NCBI GenBank assembly: GCA_017416145.1
Contig: JAFQDD010000022.1
Coordinates: 19,054 to 83,053, forward strand
Direction of reading: 5' to 3'
Origin: Spirochaetaceae bacterium
Lineage (GTDB): Bacteria > Spirochaetota > Spirochaetia > Treponematales > Treponemataceae
DNA length: 64,000 nucleotides
In this document: positions 43,338 through 52,834 of the stretch, in pieces
Layout: each line of letters starts with the position of its first letter
How positions within the stretch are numbered: the stretch's first letter is position 1
The notes under the pieces: generated by a model
Databases searched by the model: none
Seen by the model: only the letters and a program-made list of their open reading frames with translations
What the model was told of the DNA's origin: nothing
Position numbers and translations under genes: made by a program

Positions 43338-43975
43338 TTTCTTTCTCCAAAAGTTTTTTTGTAGAGAATTCTCCGAACGCAGAATCCCAAGTTTTTCACT
43401 AAAAGCTAAAAATCCTTGAGAAAAAATCTCCAGTATTTAAACCGTTCTGAATTCTGAATTTCCCTACATATACTTATATGTTTTGAATTTCAAAAATTTT
43501 GAATAAATTCGGGAAAATATCGAAAAAAAGTAAAAAAAATTGAAGAAAATGTCACGCGGAAAAATCGCTGACGCTATTCGGACTAACGTCCTCTTTTTTT
43601 TTGAACTTATGATGTTTATCATACTTTTGCTGTTAAGCAAAAGGCGTTAGCAATTAACCTGTGTGACGCAATTTTTTTTGCCAGGGAGATTTGTGGTTTG
43701 CTAACGCTACAGGAATAAATCTACTTACACTAATAATTTTCTTCACTCTGAATTCATAATTCTGCATTTTGAATTTAAATCTCGCCTACGCCAGATTGGA
43801 GTGGTTTTTGCAACTTGTTGCAAAAAGTCCGAAGGACCGAGCCTCTGGCGGGCCACGGAAAGCTGGACTCACGTGAGGAAATAAGGTTCGTCCTTTAAAA
43901 CTCTTAATTCTACATTCTTAATTCTTATTTTTTTTATCACTTTTTTTCTTTTTTGATTTTTGGTATAGTGATTTT
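43338..43975. other. 638-bp gene-free region with degenerate repeats
   Basis: No supported gene is seen. The region mixes ATTCTGAATT-type repeats (43443-43455, 43746-43775), poly-T runs, and a GC-richer tract (43795-43890) with a TGCAACTTGTTGCA hairpin (43821-43834) and TCCGAAGGA (43840-43848). The tract is broadly like 8741-8838. TTCTTAATTCT is repeated near 43905-43925. It looks like decayed or repetitive intergenic DNA between the Rpn cluster and core genes. Confidence 0.4.
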
Positions 43976-44995
43976 ATGAGTAAAGCGACTATTGTTATTC
44001 CTATGGGAGATCCGGCGGGAATTGGATCGGAGATTGTTTTGAAGGCTTTGACCTCTGAAAATGTTAAAAATCGGGCAAATTGTGTTGTTGTTGGGGATAA
44101 ATCTGTTTTAGAGGCTAATGCTAAGATTTGTGGATTGTCTCCAAAGTTTAATGTGATTTCTTCTGTGGATGAGGCAGATTTTTCTGATTGTGATTCTGAT
44201 TGTGATGTTGTAAATCTTATTGATTTGAATAATGCTCCTGTGGAAAGTTTTGAGCCTGGGAACGTTAGCGGTGTTTGTGGGAAGGCGGCTTTTGAATATA
44301 TTAAGGCGGCTATTGAAATTGCTATGGCAAAAAAGGCGGATGCTGTTTGTACGCCTCCTATCAATAAGGAATCTTTACGGGCTGGTCTTGTGCCTTATAT
44401 TGGGCATACTGAGATTTTTGGTGAATTAACAGACACTGCAGACCCTCTTACTTTGTTTGAAGTGCGAAATATGCGGGTTTTCTTTTTGTCTCGTCATGTT
44501 TCTTTGCGGAAGGCTTGTGATATGGTGAATACTGCTCGGATTGTGGATTACGTGAAGCGTTGTACAAAGGCTTTGGCTCAGCTTGGCATAAAAGAGGGCA
44601 CTATGGCTGTGGCGGGGCTTAATCCCCATTCTGGGGAGCACGGGCTTTTTGGCACTGAGGAAATGGATGCGGTTGTTCCTGCTGTGGCTGAGCTAAAAAA
44701 GCAGGGATATTTGGTGGAAGGTCCTGTTAGTGCGGATTCTGTGTTTCATTTGGCTTTGCAGGGGCGATACAATAGCGTTTTGTCTTTGTATCATGACCAG
44801 GGACATATTGCTACAAAAACTTTGGATTTTGAGCGAACTATCGCTATTACTTGTGGTATGCCGATTTTGCGAACTTCTGTTGATCACGGTACTGCTTTTG
44901 ATATTGCTTGGCAAAATAAGGCAAGTTTTGTGAGTATGGAAGAAGCTATTTTGTTGGCTTGTAAATATTCAAATTTAGGTGATAATGATGAATAA
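43976..44995 (+). CDS. pdxA: PdxA/PdxA2-family 4-phosphate dehydrogenase
   Basis: This 339-aa enzyme is an NAD(P)-dependent, metal-requiring dehydrogenase of the 4-hydroxythreonine-4-phosphate (vitamin B6) or 4-phospho-D-threonate family. Motifs are [61 protein letters not shown] and [13 protein letters not shown], with the metal-binding histidines in GHTE, NPHSG and HDQG. Which branch it belongs to cannot be decided by eye; no other pdx gene is present here. It overlaps the EamA transporter gene. Confidence 0.85.
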   Translation: MSKATIVIPMGDPAGIGSEIVLKALTSENVKNRANCVVVGDKSVLEANAKICGLSPKFNVISSVDEADFSDCDSDCDVVNLIDLNNAPVESFEPGNVSGVCGKAAFEYIKAAIEIAMAKKADAVCTPPINKESLRAGLVPYIGHTEIFGELTDTADPLTLFEVRNMRVFFLSRHVSLRKACDMVNTARIVDYVKRCTKALAQLGIKEGTMAVAGLNPHSGEHGLFGTEEMDAVVPAVAELKKQGYLVEGPVSADSVFHLALQGRYNSVLSLYHDQGHIATKTLDFERTIAITCGMPILRTSVDHGTAFDIAWQNKASFVSMEEAILLACKYSNLGDNDE

Positions 44996-45908
44996 AAACA
45001 CTTTGGCTTGGTTTTCTGGTATTGGGCTAATTTTAGTTACTGTGATTTGGGGCGTTGCCTTTGTCGTTGTAAAAAATACTTTGGACGCAATTCCAGCGGT
45101 TTATTTGGTGGCTTTGCGTTTTACGGTGGCAACTTTGGCTTTGTGTTTGGTTTTTGCCCCACGATTGAAAAATCTGAATAAGTCTACTCTTTTACACGGA
45201 ATTGGAATCGGTGTGTTTTTGTTTTTGGCTTATACTTTTCAGACAATTGGTTGTAAGTACACAACTGCTGGGAAAAATGCTTTTTTAACAACGATTTATG
45301 TGATTTTGGTGCCTTTTATTAACTGGGGGCTAACTAAAAAGCGGCCAGATGCTTTTTCGGTGGTGGCAGCGGTTTTGTCTGTGGTGGGAATTGGCTTACT
45401 AAGTCTACGGGGCGACCTTTCTATGAATATTGGGGATGTGCTAACTTTGGTGTGCGGTCTTGGCTTTGCTTTGCAGATTGTGTTTATTGCTCGGTGGTCT
45501 CAAGAAGATGACCCAATTTTGCTTACGATTATTCAGATTGCAGTTACTGCGGTTTTTTCTTGGATTTTGGCTCCTTTTATTGATGGAAAACTTCCTGTAG
45601 AAGCAATTAAAAATCCAGAAGTGATAAAAGGCATTTTGTTTTTGGCACTTTTTAGCACTATGATTTGCTTTTTGCTTCAAAATGTGTGTCAAAAATATTT
45701 GCGTCCTTCAACGGCTGCTTTGCTTATGAGTTTTGAATCTGTGTTTGGTGTGCTTTCTGGTGTGATTTTCTTGCATGAGGTTATGGATGTTAAGGGAATA
45801 ATTGGTTGTTGTTTGATGTTTTTAGCTGTGGTAACCAGCGAAACAAAGTTTTCGTTTATTACGGAGAAATTGCATAAAAAATCATTAAAATCTGAGAAAA
45901 ATGAATAA
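44988..45908 (+). CDS. EamA/DMT-family transporter
   Basis: This protein is about 306 aa with ten membrane helices in two EamA halves. It has [20 protein letters not shown] near the N-terminus, the conserved [20 protein letters not shown] near the end, and [12 protein letters not shown] in helix 9. Drug/metabolite transporters move small metabolites; the substrate is unknown. The ATG at 44988 lies 8 nt after AGGTG. The gene overlaps pdxA by 8 bp, so coupling suggests related metabolism. Confidence 0.88.
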   Translation: MNKNTLAWFSGIGLILVTVIWGVAFVVVKNTLDAIPAVYLVALRFTVATLALCLVFAPRLKNLNKSTLLHGIGIGVFLFLAYTFQTIGCKYTTAGKNAFLTTIYVILVPFINWGLTKKRPDAFSVVAAVLSVVGIGLLSLRGDLSMNIGDVLTLVCGLGFALQIVFIARWSQEDDPILLTIIQIAVTAVFSWILAPFIDGKLPVEAIKNPEVIKGILFLALFSTMICFLLQNVCQKYLRPSTAALLMSFESVFGVLSGVIFLHEVMDVKGIIGCCLMFLAVVTSETKFSFITEKLHKKSLKSEKNE

Positions 45909-45964
45909 AAATTGATATTTATGCAGAAATTTTGAATAAATATGTAATATTATGTGAAAATTCA

Positions 45965-45993
45965 TTGACCGATTTATATCAATATGATAGATT
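45965..45993 (+). promoter_or_regulatory. Promoter of the amino-acid ABC operon
   Basis: TTGACC (45965-45970) and TAGATT (45988-45993) are 17 nt apart. A ribosome site (CGAGGTATAAT) precedes the ATG at 46012. Confidence 0.6.
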
Positions 45994-46011
45994 AAAAATA
46001 CGAGGTATAAT

Positions 46012-46785
46012 ATGAAAAAATCAATTGCTATTATTTTTACTCTTATGATGATTGCATCAGTTTTTGCTGGTGGTGCAAAAGAAAAAATCGTTATCAACTC
46101 AGCTGATGATTTAGTTGGTAAAAAAATTGGTGTTCAAGCTGGAACAACTGGTGAACTTTATGTTCAAGAAAATGTAAAAGATGCAAAAATCGCTTCTTTC
46201 AAAACAGGTATGGATGCAGCTTTAGACCTAAAAAATGGTGCTATTGACGCTATTGTTTTGGATGAACTTCCTGCAAAAGAAATTGTTGCTCGTAATCCTT
46301 CTTTGATGATTGTTGATTTAGATCTTGCAACAGAAGCTTATGCTATTGCTGTAAAAAAAGGAAATGCTGAACTTTTAGCTTCTATCAATAAAACTATTGC
46401 AGATATGAAAGCAAATGGTGATTATGAAGCACTTGTAAACGCTTTTATGCCAGTTGATGGAAATATTACAATTCCAGATACAGTTATAATTAACACAGAC
46501 AAAATTGTAAAACTTGGAACAAATGCAGCTTTCCCTCCATTTGAATATGTAGACGGAAAAAATATTGTTGGATTTGATATTTCAATGGGACAAAAAATCG
46601 CTGCTGGTTATGGTGCAAAACTAGAAGTTGTTGATATGGCTTTCGACAGTTTAATTCCAGCTTTAGCTTCTGACGCTATCGACTTTATCGCAGCTGGTAT
46701 GTCTGTAACAGAAGAACGCAAAAAGAACGTAGATTTTTCTGATCCATACTACGAATCAAAACAAGTAGTAATCATCAGAAAATAA
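46012..46785 (+). CDS. Circularly permuted amino-acid ABC substrate-binding protein
   Basis: This 257-aa protein has a signal peptide (to about ASVFA, residue 19). Polar amino-acid binding proteins normally read first TNAAFPPFEY...FDIS...DFIAAGMSVTEERKK...VDFSDPYY and later DLVGKKIGVQAGTTGE...GAIDAIVLDE...ANGDYEAL. Here the order is swapped. Residues 29-152 are the usual C-terminal portion. A linker (about 153-166) joins to 167-257, the usual N-terminal portion ending YYESKQVVIIRK. All family motifs are present once. Permease and ATPase genes follow, so it is likely functional. The sequence shows the swapped order directly; activity is inferred. Confidence 0.85.
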   Translation: MKKSIAIIFTLMMIASVFAGGAKEKIVINSADDLVGKKIGVQAGTTGELYVQENVKDAKIASFKTGMDAALDLKNGAIDAIVLDELPAKEIVARNPSLMIVDLDLATEAYAIAVKKGNAELLASINKTIADMKANGDYEALVNAFMPVDGNITIPDTVIINTDKIVKLGTNAAFPPFEYVDGKNIVGFDISMGQKIAAGYGAKLEVVDMAFDSLIPALASDAIDFIAAGMSVTEERKKNVDFSDPYYESKQVVIIRK

Positions 46786-46859
46786 TAAAATTATAAAAAC
46801 ACAACTCCCAAATTGCTTTCGCAAAAACTAACTTGCGATTTCTAAATGAAATCTCAAGT

Positions 46860-47028
46860 TAATGTACTACAGATACCCGGGTTCGTCGCAAGAAATGACT
46901 TTTCTTTCTTCTTTGCTTCTCTTCCCGGGTTTCCAAAGGGAGCAATCCCTTTGGTCGTTGCCAGGAAAGGTTGGGGGTTTGGGGGAAGGAAAAACTACGC
47001 ATCGAAAAAGTTCGGTTTTCCTTCCCCC
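46860..47028 (+). repeat. GC-rich palindromic insert between binding-protein and permease genes
   Basis: Three structures are visible: two CCCGGG sites (46877-46882 and 46924-46929), CCAAAGGG/CCCTTTGG (46933-46954), and a 13-bp perfect stem GGGGGAAGGAAAA (46981-46993) with TTTTCCTTCCCCC (47016-47028). Base composition differs from the flanks. An open frame runs through from 46846, but the peptide (GWGFGGRKNYASKK...) is unlike permeases. It resembles REP-type intergenic elements that stabilise the upstream mRNA. Confidence 0.6.
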
Positions 47029-47043
47029 AAAAAGGAATATTTA

Positions 47044-47712
47044 GTGTTTCAGTCATTTTATGATACAATGATTGCCGCTGATAGATGGCAGCTTGTTTTA
47101 CAAGGTTTAGGAACTACTGTTTTAATTGCAATTTGTGCAATTTTAATTGGTACAGTTTTGGGTTGTATTTTTGCTTTGATGAAAATTTCTAATTCAAAAC
47201 TATTACGTGGAATTTCTAATGTTTATACAACTGTTATTCGTGGAATTCCTCTTGCCACTCAGTTGATGATTTTTTATTTTGTAATTTTTGCTCCTCTTGG
47301 ACTAAATCGTCTTTTGGTAGCCATTTTGGCTTATGGTATAAATTCTGGAGCATATTGTACGGAAATTTTCAGAGCTGGAATTCAAGGAATTGATATTGGT
47401 CAAACAGAGGCAGGAAGGTCTCTTGGTTTGAGTAAATGGCAAACATTATATAAAATTGTGCTTCCTCAAGCAGTGAAGGCGGTTTTGCCAACTTATACAA
47501 GTGAATTTATTGTTTTGATTAAGGAAACTTCTGTTGCAAGTTTTATTGCGGTAACAGACTTAACCAAAACTGGAGATATGATTCGTAACGCAACATACAA
47601 TGCTTGGATACCATTGTTGACTTGTGCGGTGATTTACCTATGTTTAACATTAGGTTTAACAAAATTGTTTTCTGTTTTAGAAAAAAGGTTGGCTCGAAGT
47701 GATAGAAGTTAA
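47044..47712 (+). CDS. Amino-acid ABC transporter permease (HisM family)
   Basis: This protein is about 222 aa. The chosen GTG start ([15 protein letters not shown]) follows AAGGAATATTTA. The family normally begins in this way, so the ATG at 46846 is rejected. Membrane helices include [20 protein letters not shown] and [20 protein letters not shown]. The coupling-loop EAA motif [20 protein letters not shown] contacts the ATPase. It works with the permuted binding protein upstream and the ATPase downstream (14-bp overlap). A homodimeric permease is likely, as only one gene is present. Confidence 0.9.
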   Translation: MFQSFYDTMIAADRWQLVLQGLGTTVLIAICAILIGTVLGCIFALMKISNSKLLRGISNVYTTVIRGIPLATQLMIFYFVIFAPLGLNRLLVAILAYGINSGAYCTEIFRAGIQGIDIGQTEAGRSLGLSKWQTLYKIVLPQAVKAVLPTYTSEFIVLIKETSVASFIAVTDLTKTGDMIRNATYNAWIPLLTCAVIYLCLTLGLTKLFSVLEKRLARSDRS

Positions 47713-48421
47713 AGATTTACATAAAAGTTTTGGTCAACTAAAGGTTTTAAACGGAGTTTCAATCAATATTCAAAAAGGTGAAAAAGTGGTTGTAATTGGA
47801 CCTTCTGGGTCTGGGAAAAGTACTTTTTTGCGTTGTTTAAATCGCTTGGAAGAGCCAACTGGTGGTCAAGTGATTTTTGAAGGATTTGATATTACCGACA
47901 AAAAAACAAATATCGACAAGCACAGACAAAAAATGGGAATGGTTTTCCAACATTTTAATCTTTTTCCACATTTGACTGTTTTACAAAATATTACCCTTGC
48001 TCCTACAACTTTAAAACTTCAAACAAAAGAAGAAGCTGAAAAAAATGCTATTGAACTTTTGAACAAAGTTGGGCTTGTGGATAAAGCAAATGTGTATCCT
48101 TCAACTTTGTCTGGTGGACAAAAACAACGTATTGCGATTGTTCGTGCCTTGGCTATGAATCCTGATGTTATGCTTTTTGACGAACCAACATCTGCCCTTG
48201 ACCCAGAAATGGTTGGAGAAGTTCTAAATGTAATGAAGCAACTTGCAGAAGACGGAATGACTATGGTTTGCGTAACTCACGAAATGGGCTTTGCCCGAGA
48301 AGTGGCTGATAGAGTAATTTTTATGTATGACGGAATTATTCTAGAAGAAGGAACTCCAGAAGAAATTTTTGGAAATCCTAAAAATGAGCGAACTAAGCAA
48401 TTTTTGCAAAGTGTTTTGTAA
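47699..48421 (+). CDS. Amino-acid ABC transporter ATPase (GlnQ/HisP type)
   Basis: This 240-aa subunit starts at GTG, overlapping the permease gene. It has Walker [17 protein letters not shown]-loop [16 protein letters not shown], signature [15 protein letters not shown], Walker [16 protein letters not shown] and the switch histidine in [15 protein letters not shown]. The [13 protein letters not shown] and FNLFPHLT segments are typical of polar amino-acid importers. Confidence 0.95.
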   Translation: MIEVKDLHKSFGQLKVLNGVSINIQKGEKVVVIGPSGSGKSTFLRCLNRLEEPTGGQVIFEGFDITDKKTNIDKHRQKMGMVFQHFNLFPHLTVLQNITLAPTTLKLQTKEEAEKNAIELLNKVGLVDKANVYPSTLSGGQKQRIAIVRALAMNPDVMLFDEPTSALDPEMVGEVLNVMKQLAEDGMTMVCVTHEMGFAREVADRVIFMYDGIILEEGTPEEIFGNPKNERTKQFLQSVL

Positions 48422-48475
48422 AAAAACAGATTTTATGCAAAACAAATTGCGAATATCTTTGTAATTAAGCTAAAA

Positions 48476-48515
48476 AAAAGACTGTTCTTGGAAAAACCTT
48501 GAACAGTCTTTTTTT
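48476..48515. terminator. Bidirectional terminator
   Basis: AAAAGACTGTTC and GAACAGTCTTTT form a 12-bp stem with T-runs on both strands. It serves the rightward ATPase gene and the leftward cheW gene. Confidence 0.85.
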
Positions 48516-48530
48516 GTGGGAGCGTAAAAT

Positions 48531-49076
48531 CTATGCTTCTGCAGTTTCAGATTCTTGCTTGTTTTGCTCCATTTGTGCCAATAGAACAGGATTTTGAACT
48601 AAATCCTCTAGATTTAGGATTTCATCTGAAGAGAAAATTGAATCAATATTTAGGATGATGATAAATTCACCGTCTTTTTTTCCAATTCCACTAATAAAAT
48701 TTACGGAAATATTATTTCCAAATTTTGGAGCTGCTTCGATATCAATATCTTCGATTTCGATTACTTCTTGAACAGAATCTGCTATTGCTCCAAAAATATG
48801 AATATCATCTGGATTTTCGTCAATCGAACCGTTTAGAGCAATTTCTAAAACGATGATTCTACATTCTTTGTTTAGTTCTATTTCTTCAAGACCAAACTTT
48901 TTCCGTAAATTTATAACGGAAATCCCTCTGTCTCTCGAACTGATTAATCCTTCAACATAGTTTGCAGCACAAGGAATCTTTGTTATGTGTTTATATTCCA
49001 ATACTTCTTGAACTTTGTGAACTTCTACGGCGTATTGATTGTTATCTAGTCTAAAAGTTAAAAATTGTTTTGCCAT
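48531..49076 (-). CDS. cheW: CheW-like chemotaxis coupling protein
   Basis: This 181-aa adaptor links chemoreceptors to the kinase CheA. The SH3-like CheW domain has FLTFRLDNNQYAVEVHKVQE, ITKIPCAANYVEGLISSRDR, GISVINLRKKFGL and a C-terminal EFIIILNIDSIFSSDE. Compared with typical CheW, the acidic insertion IEDIDIEAAPKFGNN and the Gln/Glu-rich tail (about 160-181) are a little long. It is a single gene with its own terminator. Confidence 0.9.
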   Translation of the reverse strand: MAKQFLTFRLDNNQYAVEVHKVQEVLEYKHITKIPCAANYVEGLISSRDRGISVINLRKKFGLEEIELNKECRIIVLEIALNGSIDENPDDIHIFGAIADSVQEVIEIEDIDIEAAPKFGNNISVNFISGIGKKDGEFIIILNIDSIFSSDEILNLEDLVQNPVLLAQMEQNKQESETAEA

Positions 49077-49255
49077 AATTCCTCCGAAAACTTTTTATGC
49101 CTTATATTATTTTAGATTGAGTGAATTATTCTTTCAAGTAGAATATTCTATAAAAATGTAAAACATTATTTCTTTAACACAATTTGATGTTAAAACTCCG
49201 ATTAAAATCTGTGGGATTTATAGACAGAAAAATCTGCAAAAGTTATAATATCACT

Positions 49256-50167
49256 ATGAATGAAAAGCAACCTCCTGTGGGAGAAAAAACAGCCCTTGTG
49301 GCAATTATTGGTCGTCCATCTAGTGGAAAATCAACTTTTTTGAATACCGCCAGTGGTGAGAAAGTTTCTATTGTTTCTCCAGTTCCTCAAACAACCCGTA
49401 ACGCAATTAAGGGAATTGTAAACACTTCTTACGGGCAGCTGGTTTTTATTGACACTCCAGGCTACCACGATTCTGAAAAAAAGCTAAACTTAAAGCTACG
49501 TACTATTGCTGAAGAAACGCTGATTGATGGAGAAGCGGTTCTTTATATTATCGATTCCACCCGGGAACCAGGCACTGAAGAAGAAAAAACAGCTGCTTTG
49601 TTAAAACCTTATGCAAACAAAACTGTAGTTGCCATCAATAAAACTGATTTGAAGGAATCTCGCCCTGAAAAAACCCGAGCCTTTGTAAAAACTCAACTTC
49701 CAGAGATTCCAGATTCACGGATTTTTGAAATTAGTGCAGAAAAGGATATTAACATAAATGATGTGTTAAAGGCTTTGTACGAATTTGCACCGATTCAAGA
49801 ACATTTATATCCAGAAGAATATTACACTGACCAAGAAGTGGATTTTAGAATTGCAGAAGTGATTCGAGAACAAGCTATGAATCGGCTTCATGAAGAGTTG
49901 CCTCACGCAATTTATGTTGATATTGCAGATATGGAATGGCGAAAAAGTGGCAAAGAACTTTGGGTTCGAGCATTTTTGGTTGTGGAACGGGACAGTCAAA
50001 AGGGCATGGTAATTGGAAAAGGTGCTTCAATGATTAAAACAATCCGCATAGAATCTATAAAAACTTTACGCCAGATTTTTGATTACAGAATTGATTTAGA
50101 TTTGCAAGTAAAAGTAAACAAAAATTGGCGACAAAAAGACGTGATTTTAACAAAATTGTTAAAGTAG
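49256..50167 (+). CDS. era: GTPase Era
   Basis: This protein is about 303 aa (start MNEKQPPVGEK; the frame is open upstream to 49184 without family similarity). It is essential for 16S rRNA maturation and 30S assembly. The G domain has G1 GRPSSGKSTF, G2 PQTTRNAIKG, G3 DTPGYH, G4 NKTD and G5 ISAEKD. The C-terminal KH RNA-binding domain has ERDSQKGMVIGKGASMIKTI. G1 has SSG for the common NVG, which is a mild variation. Confidence 0.95.
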   Translation: MNEKQPPVGEKTALVAIIGRPSSGKSTFLNTASGEKVSIVSPVPQTTRNAIKGIVNTSYGQLVFIDTPGYHDSEKKLNLKLRTIAEETLIDGEAVLYIIDSTREPGTEEEKTAALLKPYANKTVVAINKTDLKESRPEKTRAFVKTQLPEIPDSRIFEISAEKDININDVLKALYEFAPIQEHLYPEEYYTDQEVDFRIAEVIREQAMNRLHEELPHAIYVDIADMEWRKSGKELWVRAFLVVERDSQKGMVIGKGASMIKTIRIESIKTLRQIFDYRIDLDLQVKVNKNWRQKDVILTKLLK

Positions 50168-50189
50168 TTCAAAGTTACATTATGGAAAA

Positions 50190-50221
50190 GGCTCTAGTTT
50201 TGATTTCTAGAGCCTTTTTTT
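50190..50221. terminator. Terminator between era and the S41 peptidase gene
   Basis: GGCTCTAG (50190-50197) and CTAGAGCC (50207-50214) form an 8-bp stem followed by T7 on the plus strand, ending 3 bp before the convergent stop. Confidence 0.85.
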
Positions 50222-50223
50222 GT

Positions 50224-51654
50224 TTAATATTTTGATATTAAATCGTATAAAACAGAAACTGATTCTTGTGATGGACAAGGAATGTCTGGTTCAATTAGCA
50301 AGTCTTTTTTTGTTTGGTCGATTCTGTACCATTTTTTGAAGGAAATTGCAATCTTGAGTTTTGAGTTTGGTAATTGAAAATACAAGCAGTCTCCATAAGA
50401 TTCTGGTTTGTTGCTTGAAGGCTCTCCAATAACTTTTCCCAAGTTGTTATCTTGAATTAGCATTGCAAAATCCATTGAAGCACTATAAGATTCTGAATTT
50501 GTTAGAATGTAAATATTGCCAGAAAAATTTGTATTGTATTTTTCATTTGTGATGAAGTCGTTGTCATAATATTGTAGATAAGGTCCATACCGAACAGCAT
50601 AATCCCAAGTTTTGTAAGAATTTACAGCTAAATGTTTAACAAATTCGTTTGCCACATAGGACCTTCCACCACCGTTTCCTCGTAAATCTACAGCCACATT
50701 GGTGATATTTGCCTTTTTTACGTCAGCAAAGAAATTTTTCACTGTTTCAATGTATTCATCGTTGTAAGTACAGGAGCGGAAAGTAAAAATTCCAATATTA
50801 TTTTTTTGATCGACGGTATACCAAATCCAAGATTGGGGATTTCCTACAACTTTTGCAGACTCAACTTTGTCTGGTGTTAAATAATCACCCATAGAAGTAT
50901 CTGTTCTAGCTTGTATTTCTTCTTGAGAATAATTTTTGCTTTCGAGAAAAGTTTTTATATCATCTTTAGAAGGATAAAAAGCGTTTTCGTGAGGCACAAA
51001 ATTATGGGAAAAATCTTCGTATCCGTCTTTTGTTTTGTAAGTATACACTAGAGATGTTGTTGCATCGATTCCAACCAAGGAAAGGATGTCTTCTCGAAAA
51101 ATATAACTACTGAAAAAGTAATTTTTGATGAAAGTGTCGACTTCGTAGGAACATCGAGTTTTATATAATTGATATAATTGCTCAGTATCAATTCCGTTTA
51201 CAGCAACAGGATTTCCATAAGCAAAAAAAGGTGTATAATCATCAATTTCTTTTAAACTATCAGAGGAAAATTCAACTCGAGTATGTCCGTCGTGAAGTAG
51301 AGCATAAAGTTCTGCTAATTGTTGAAACAACTCTGTTACAGAAATATTTTCCTTTGATGCAAGGAATGTACGGTTTTCTTGGTATTTTGATGTTAAAAGA
51401 TTTCGGAAATATTCGGCTTCTTCTGTTTTTTCAAGCCAAATTGGATGGCGATATTTTAATTTTTTGAAAGCATAATCAAAATCTTCTAAAGCTTCTTTTT
51501 TTGAGAGATTTTGGGATAAGGGTGCGGAATTTTCAAAATTTGTTACTACGCCTCTGTGTGGATCAAAGATATAATTCTCCATAAAAAAGAACGATAGTGA
51601 AATGATTGCAATAGAAAGTAGGATAATGAGTAAAATCTTAAACTTTTTTTTCAT
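50224..51654 (-). CDS. S41-family (tail-specific-protease-like) peptidase
   Basis: This 476-aa protein has an N-terminal membrane anchor (about 7-27, LLIILLSIAIISLSFFFM), so it lies in the periplasm. The S41 core is at about 295-460: NVAVDLRGNGGGRSYVANEF, the nucleophile serine in LTNSESYSASMDFAML, and EPSSNKPESYGDCLYF with the putative lysine. A helical N-terminal region has FAYGNPVAVNGIDTEQL, in place of an evident PDZ domain. The substrates are unknown. Confidence 0.85.
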   Translation of the reverse strand: MKKKFKILLIILLSIAIISLSFFFMENYIFDPHRGVVTNFENSAPLSQNLSKKEALEDFDYAFKKLKYRHPIWLEKTEEAEYFRNLLTSKYQENRTFLASKENISVTELFQQLAELYALLHDGHTRVEFSSDSLKEIDDYTPFFAYGNPVAVNGIDTEQLYQLYKTRCSYEVDTFIKNYFFSSYIFREDILSLVGIDATTSLVYTYKTKDGYEDFSHNFVPHENAFYPSKDDIKTFLESKNYSQEEIQARTDTSMGDYLTPDKVESAKVVGNPQSWIWYTVDQKNNIGIFTFRSCTYNDEYIETVKNFFADVKKANITNVAVDLRGNGGGRSYVANEFVKHLAVNSYKTWDYAVRYGPYLQYYDNDFITNEKYNTNFSGNIYILTNSESYSASMDFAMLIQDNNLGKVIGEPSSNKPESYGDCLYFQLPNSKLKIAISFKKWYRIDQTKKDLLIEPDIPCPSQESVSVLYDLISKY

Positions 51655-51773
51655 AATTTGACTATAATGAAAACGGAAAATTTTTTCAATAATTTTAAAT
51701 TTTTTTGTAACAATTAAGGTTAATTTTAGTTATATTTAAGGATGATATTTTATAGTTTTTATAGAGGTAATGA

Positions 51774-52217
51774 ATGGAACAAAAGTCAATAAATGTGGAT
51801 TTTTCGGAGAATGGAGTAAAACTTAGTCTTGTTGGATTGGATAAATCTGAAATTTTGCCAAAAGATTATTCTTTAGATGATTTGGCTGAAAAAATTACAA
51901 AATTATTAAATGAGTCAAAAAATTGCAAACGAAATCTTGAGATTGATTTGAAAGCTGGAGTAATAAAACAAGGTGGACAGGAAATCAGATTATTAGCAAA
52001 AGAGATTAAAATTCTAAAATATTTTTACAAACATTCAAATGAGATTGTTTCTCGTGAACAGTTACTGTCTGAAGTTTGGACAAAAAATAATAAGGAAACA
52101 ACACGAACTTTAGATGTTCATATTTCTCGACTAAGACAAAAACTTGGTGAAGTAGGTGATGCTCAGCAAGTTATTCAAACTGTTCGAGGAATTGGATATA
52201 AGTTCATAGAACCATAA
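51774..52217 (+). CDS. Stand-alone OmpR-type winged-helix DNA-binding protein
   Basis: This 147-aa protein has a C-terminal OmpR/PhoB effector domain at about 60-145: IRLLAKEIKILKYFYKHSNE, IVSREQLLSEVW, RTLDVHISRLRQKLGE and VIQTVRGIGYKF. The first 55 residues are far too short for a receiver domain and contain no phosphoacceptor pattern. It therefore resembles an orphan effector, regulated by something other than phosphorylation. No kinase gene is adjacent. Confidence 0.85.
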   Translation: MEQKSINVDFSENGVKLSLVGLDKSEILPKDYSLDDLAEKITKLLNESKNCKRNLEIDLKAGVIKQGGQEIRLLAKEIKILKYFYKHSNEIVSREQLLSEVWTKNNKETTRTLDVHISRLRQKLGEVGDAQQVIQTVRGIGYKFIEP

Positions 52218-52243
52218 ATTTTTTTACCTCCTCCTTTATGTTG

Positions 52244-52278
52244 CCCTGCATAACTTTGTTGTTATGCAGGGTTTTTTT
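52244..52278 (+). terminator. Terminator of the winged-helix gene
   Basis: CCCTGCATAAC and GTTATGCAGGG form an 11-bp perfect stem with a 6-nt loop, then T7. Confidence 0.9.
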
Positions 52279-52392
52279 GTAAATTTTTCAACTTTTTTTC
52301 AAAAAATGAGTAAATTTATTCAAAATTTTTAAACTTAGAATATATAAGTATAGTGTAAGGCCTTTACAGAAAGTTTGATTTTAGGAGTTTTT

Positions 52393-52818
52393 ATGAATCC
52401 ATTGAATTCAATCCTTATCGAAGGGAATGTTGTTCGAGATGCTGTTTTAGACGAAACGGCTAAGGGTACAAAATTTTGTAAATTTTCTATTGCTGCAAAC
52501 AGATGCTACAAATCAGAAACTGGGACTTTTGAAACAGAAGTGTCTTTTTTTGATGTGGAAACTTGGGGTCGTATGGCGGAGTTGTGTGATGAAAATTGCA
52601 AAAAGGGACGTGGTGTTAGAGTTGTTGGACGTTTGAAGCAGGGACGCTGGACTGATGATGCTGGAAATAAGATGTCGAAAATTGGCATTGTGGCAGAGCA
52701 TGTGGAGTTTAGACCTGTGTTTAAAAACGAAAAATCAAGCAAAGATGTTAAAGAGTCTGTAAGTGCTCCCAAGCCCTCTTCAAAAGAGGACGTGGAAGCG
52801 GAGTTGGCTGTTTTTTAA
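52393..52818 (+). CDS. ssb: Single-stranded DNA-binding protein
   Basis: This protein is about 141 aa. The start MNPLNSILIEGN lies just after TAGGAGTTTTT. The OB-fold has SILIEGNVVRDAVLDE, FCKFSIAANRCYK, VSFFDVETWGRMAELC and GRGVRVVGRLKQGRW. A low-complexity Lys/Ser linker ends in an acidic tail with terminal Phe (EDVEAELAVF), a variant of the DDDIPF tip that contacts partner proteins. Confidence 0.93.
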   Translation: MNPLNSILIEGNVVRDAVLDETAKGTKFCKFSIAANRCYKSETGTFETEVSFFDVETWGRMAELCDENCKKGRGVRVVGRLKQGRWTDDAGNKMSKIGIVAEHVEFRPVFKNEKSSKDVKESVSAPKPSSKEDVEAELAVF

Positions 52819-52834
52819 AGAGTACGAAAAACGC

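Noticed and set aside
46846..47043. N-terminal extension of the permease from the ATG at 46846
   Set aside because: The peptide is Gly/Pro/Lys-rich, unlike permeases, and is encoded by palindromic DNA. A GTG at 47044 with a good ribosome site gives the normal family start.
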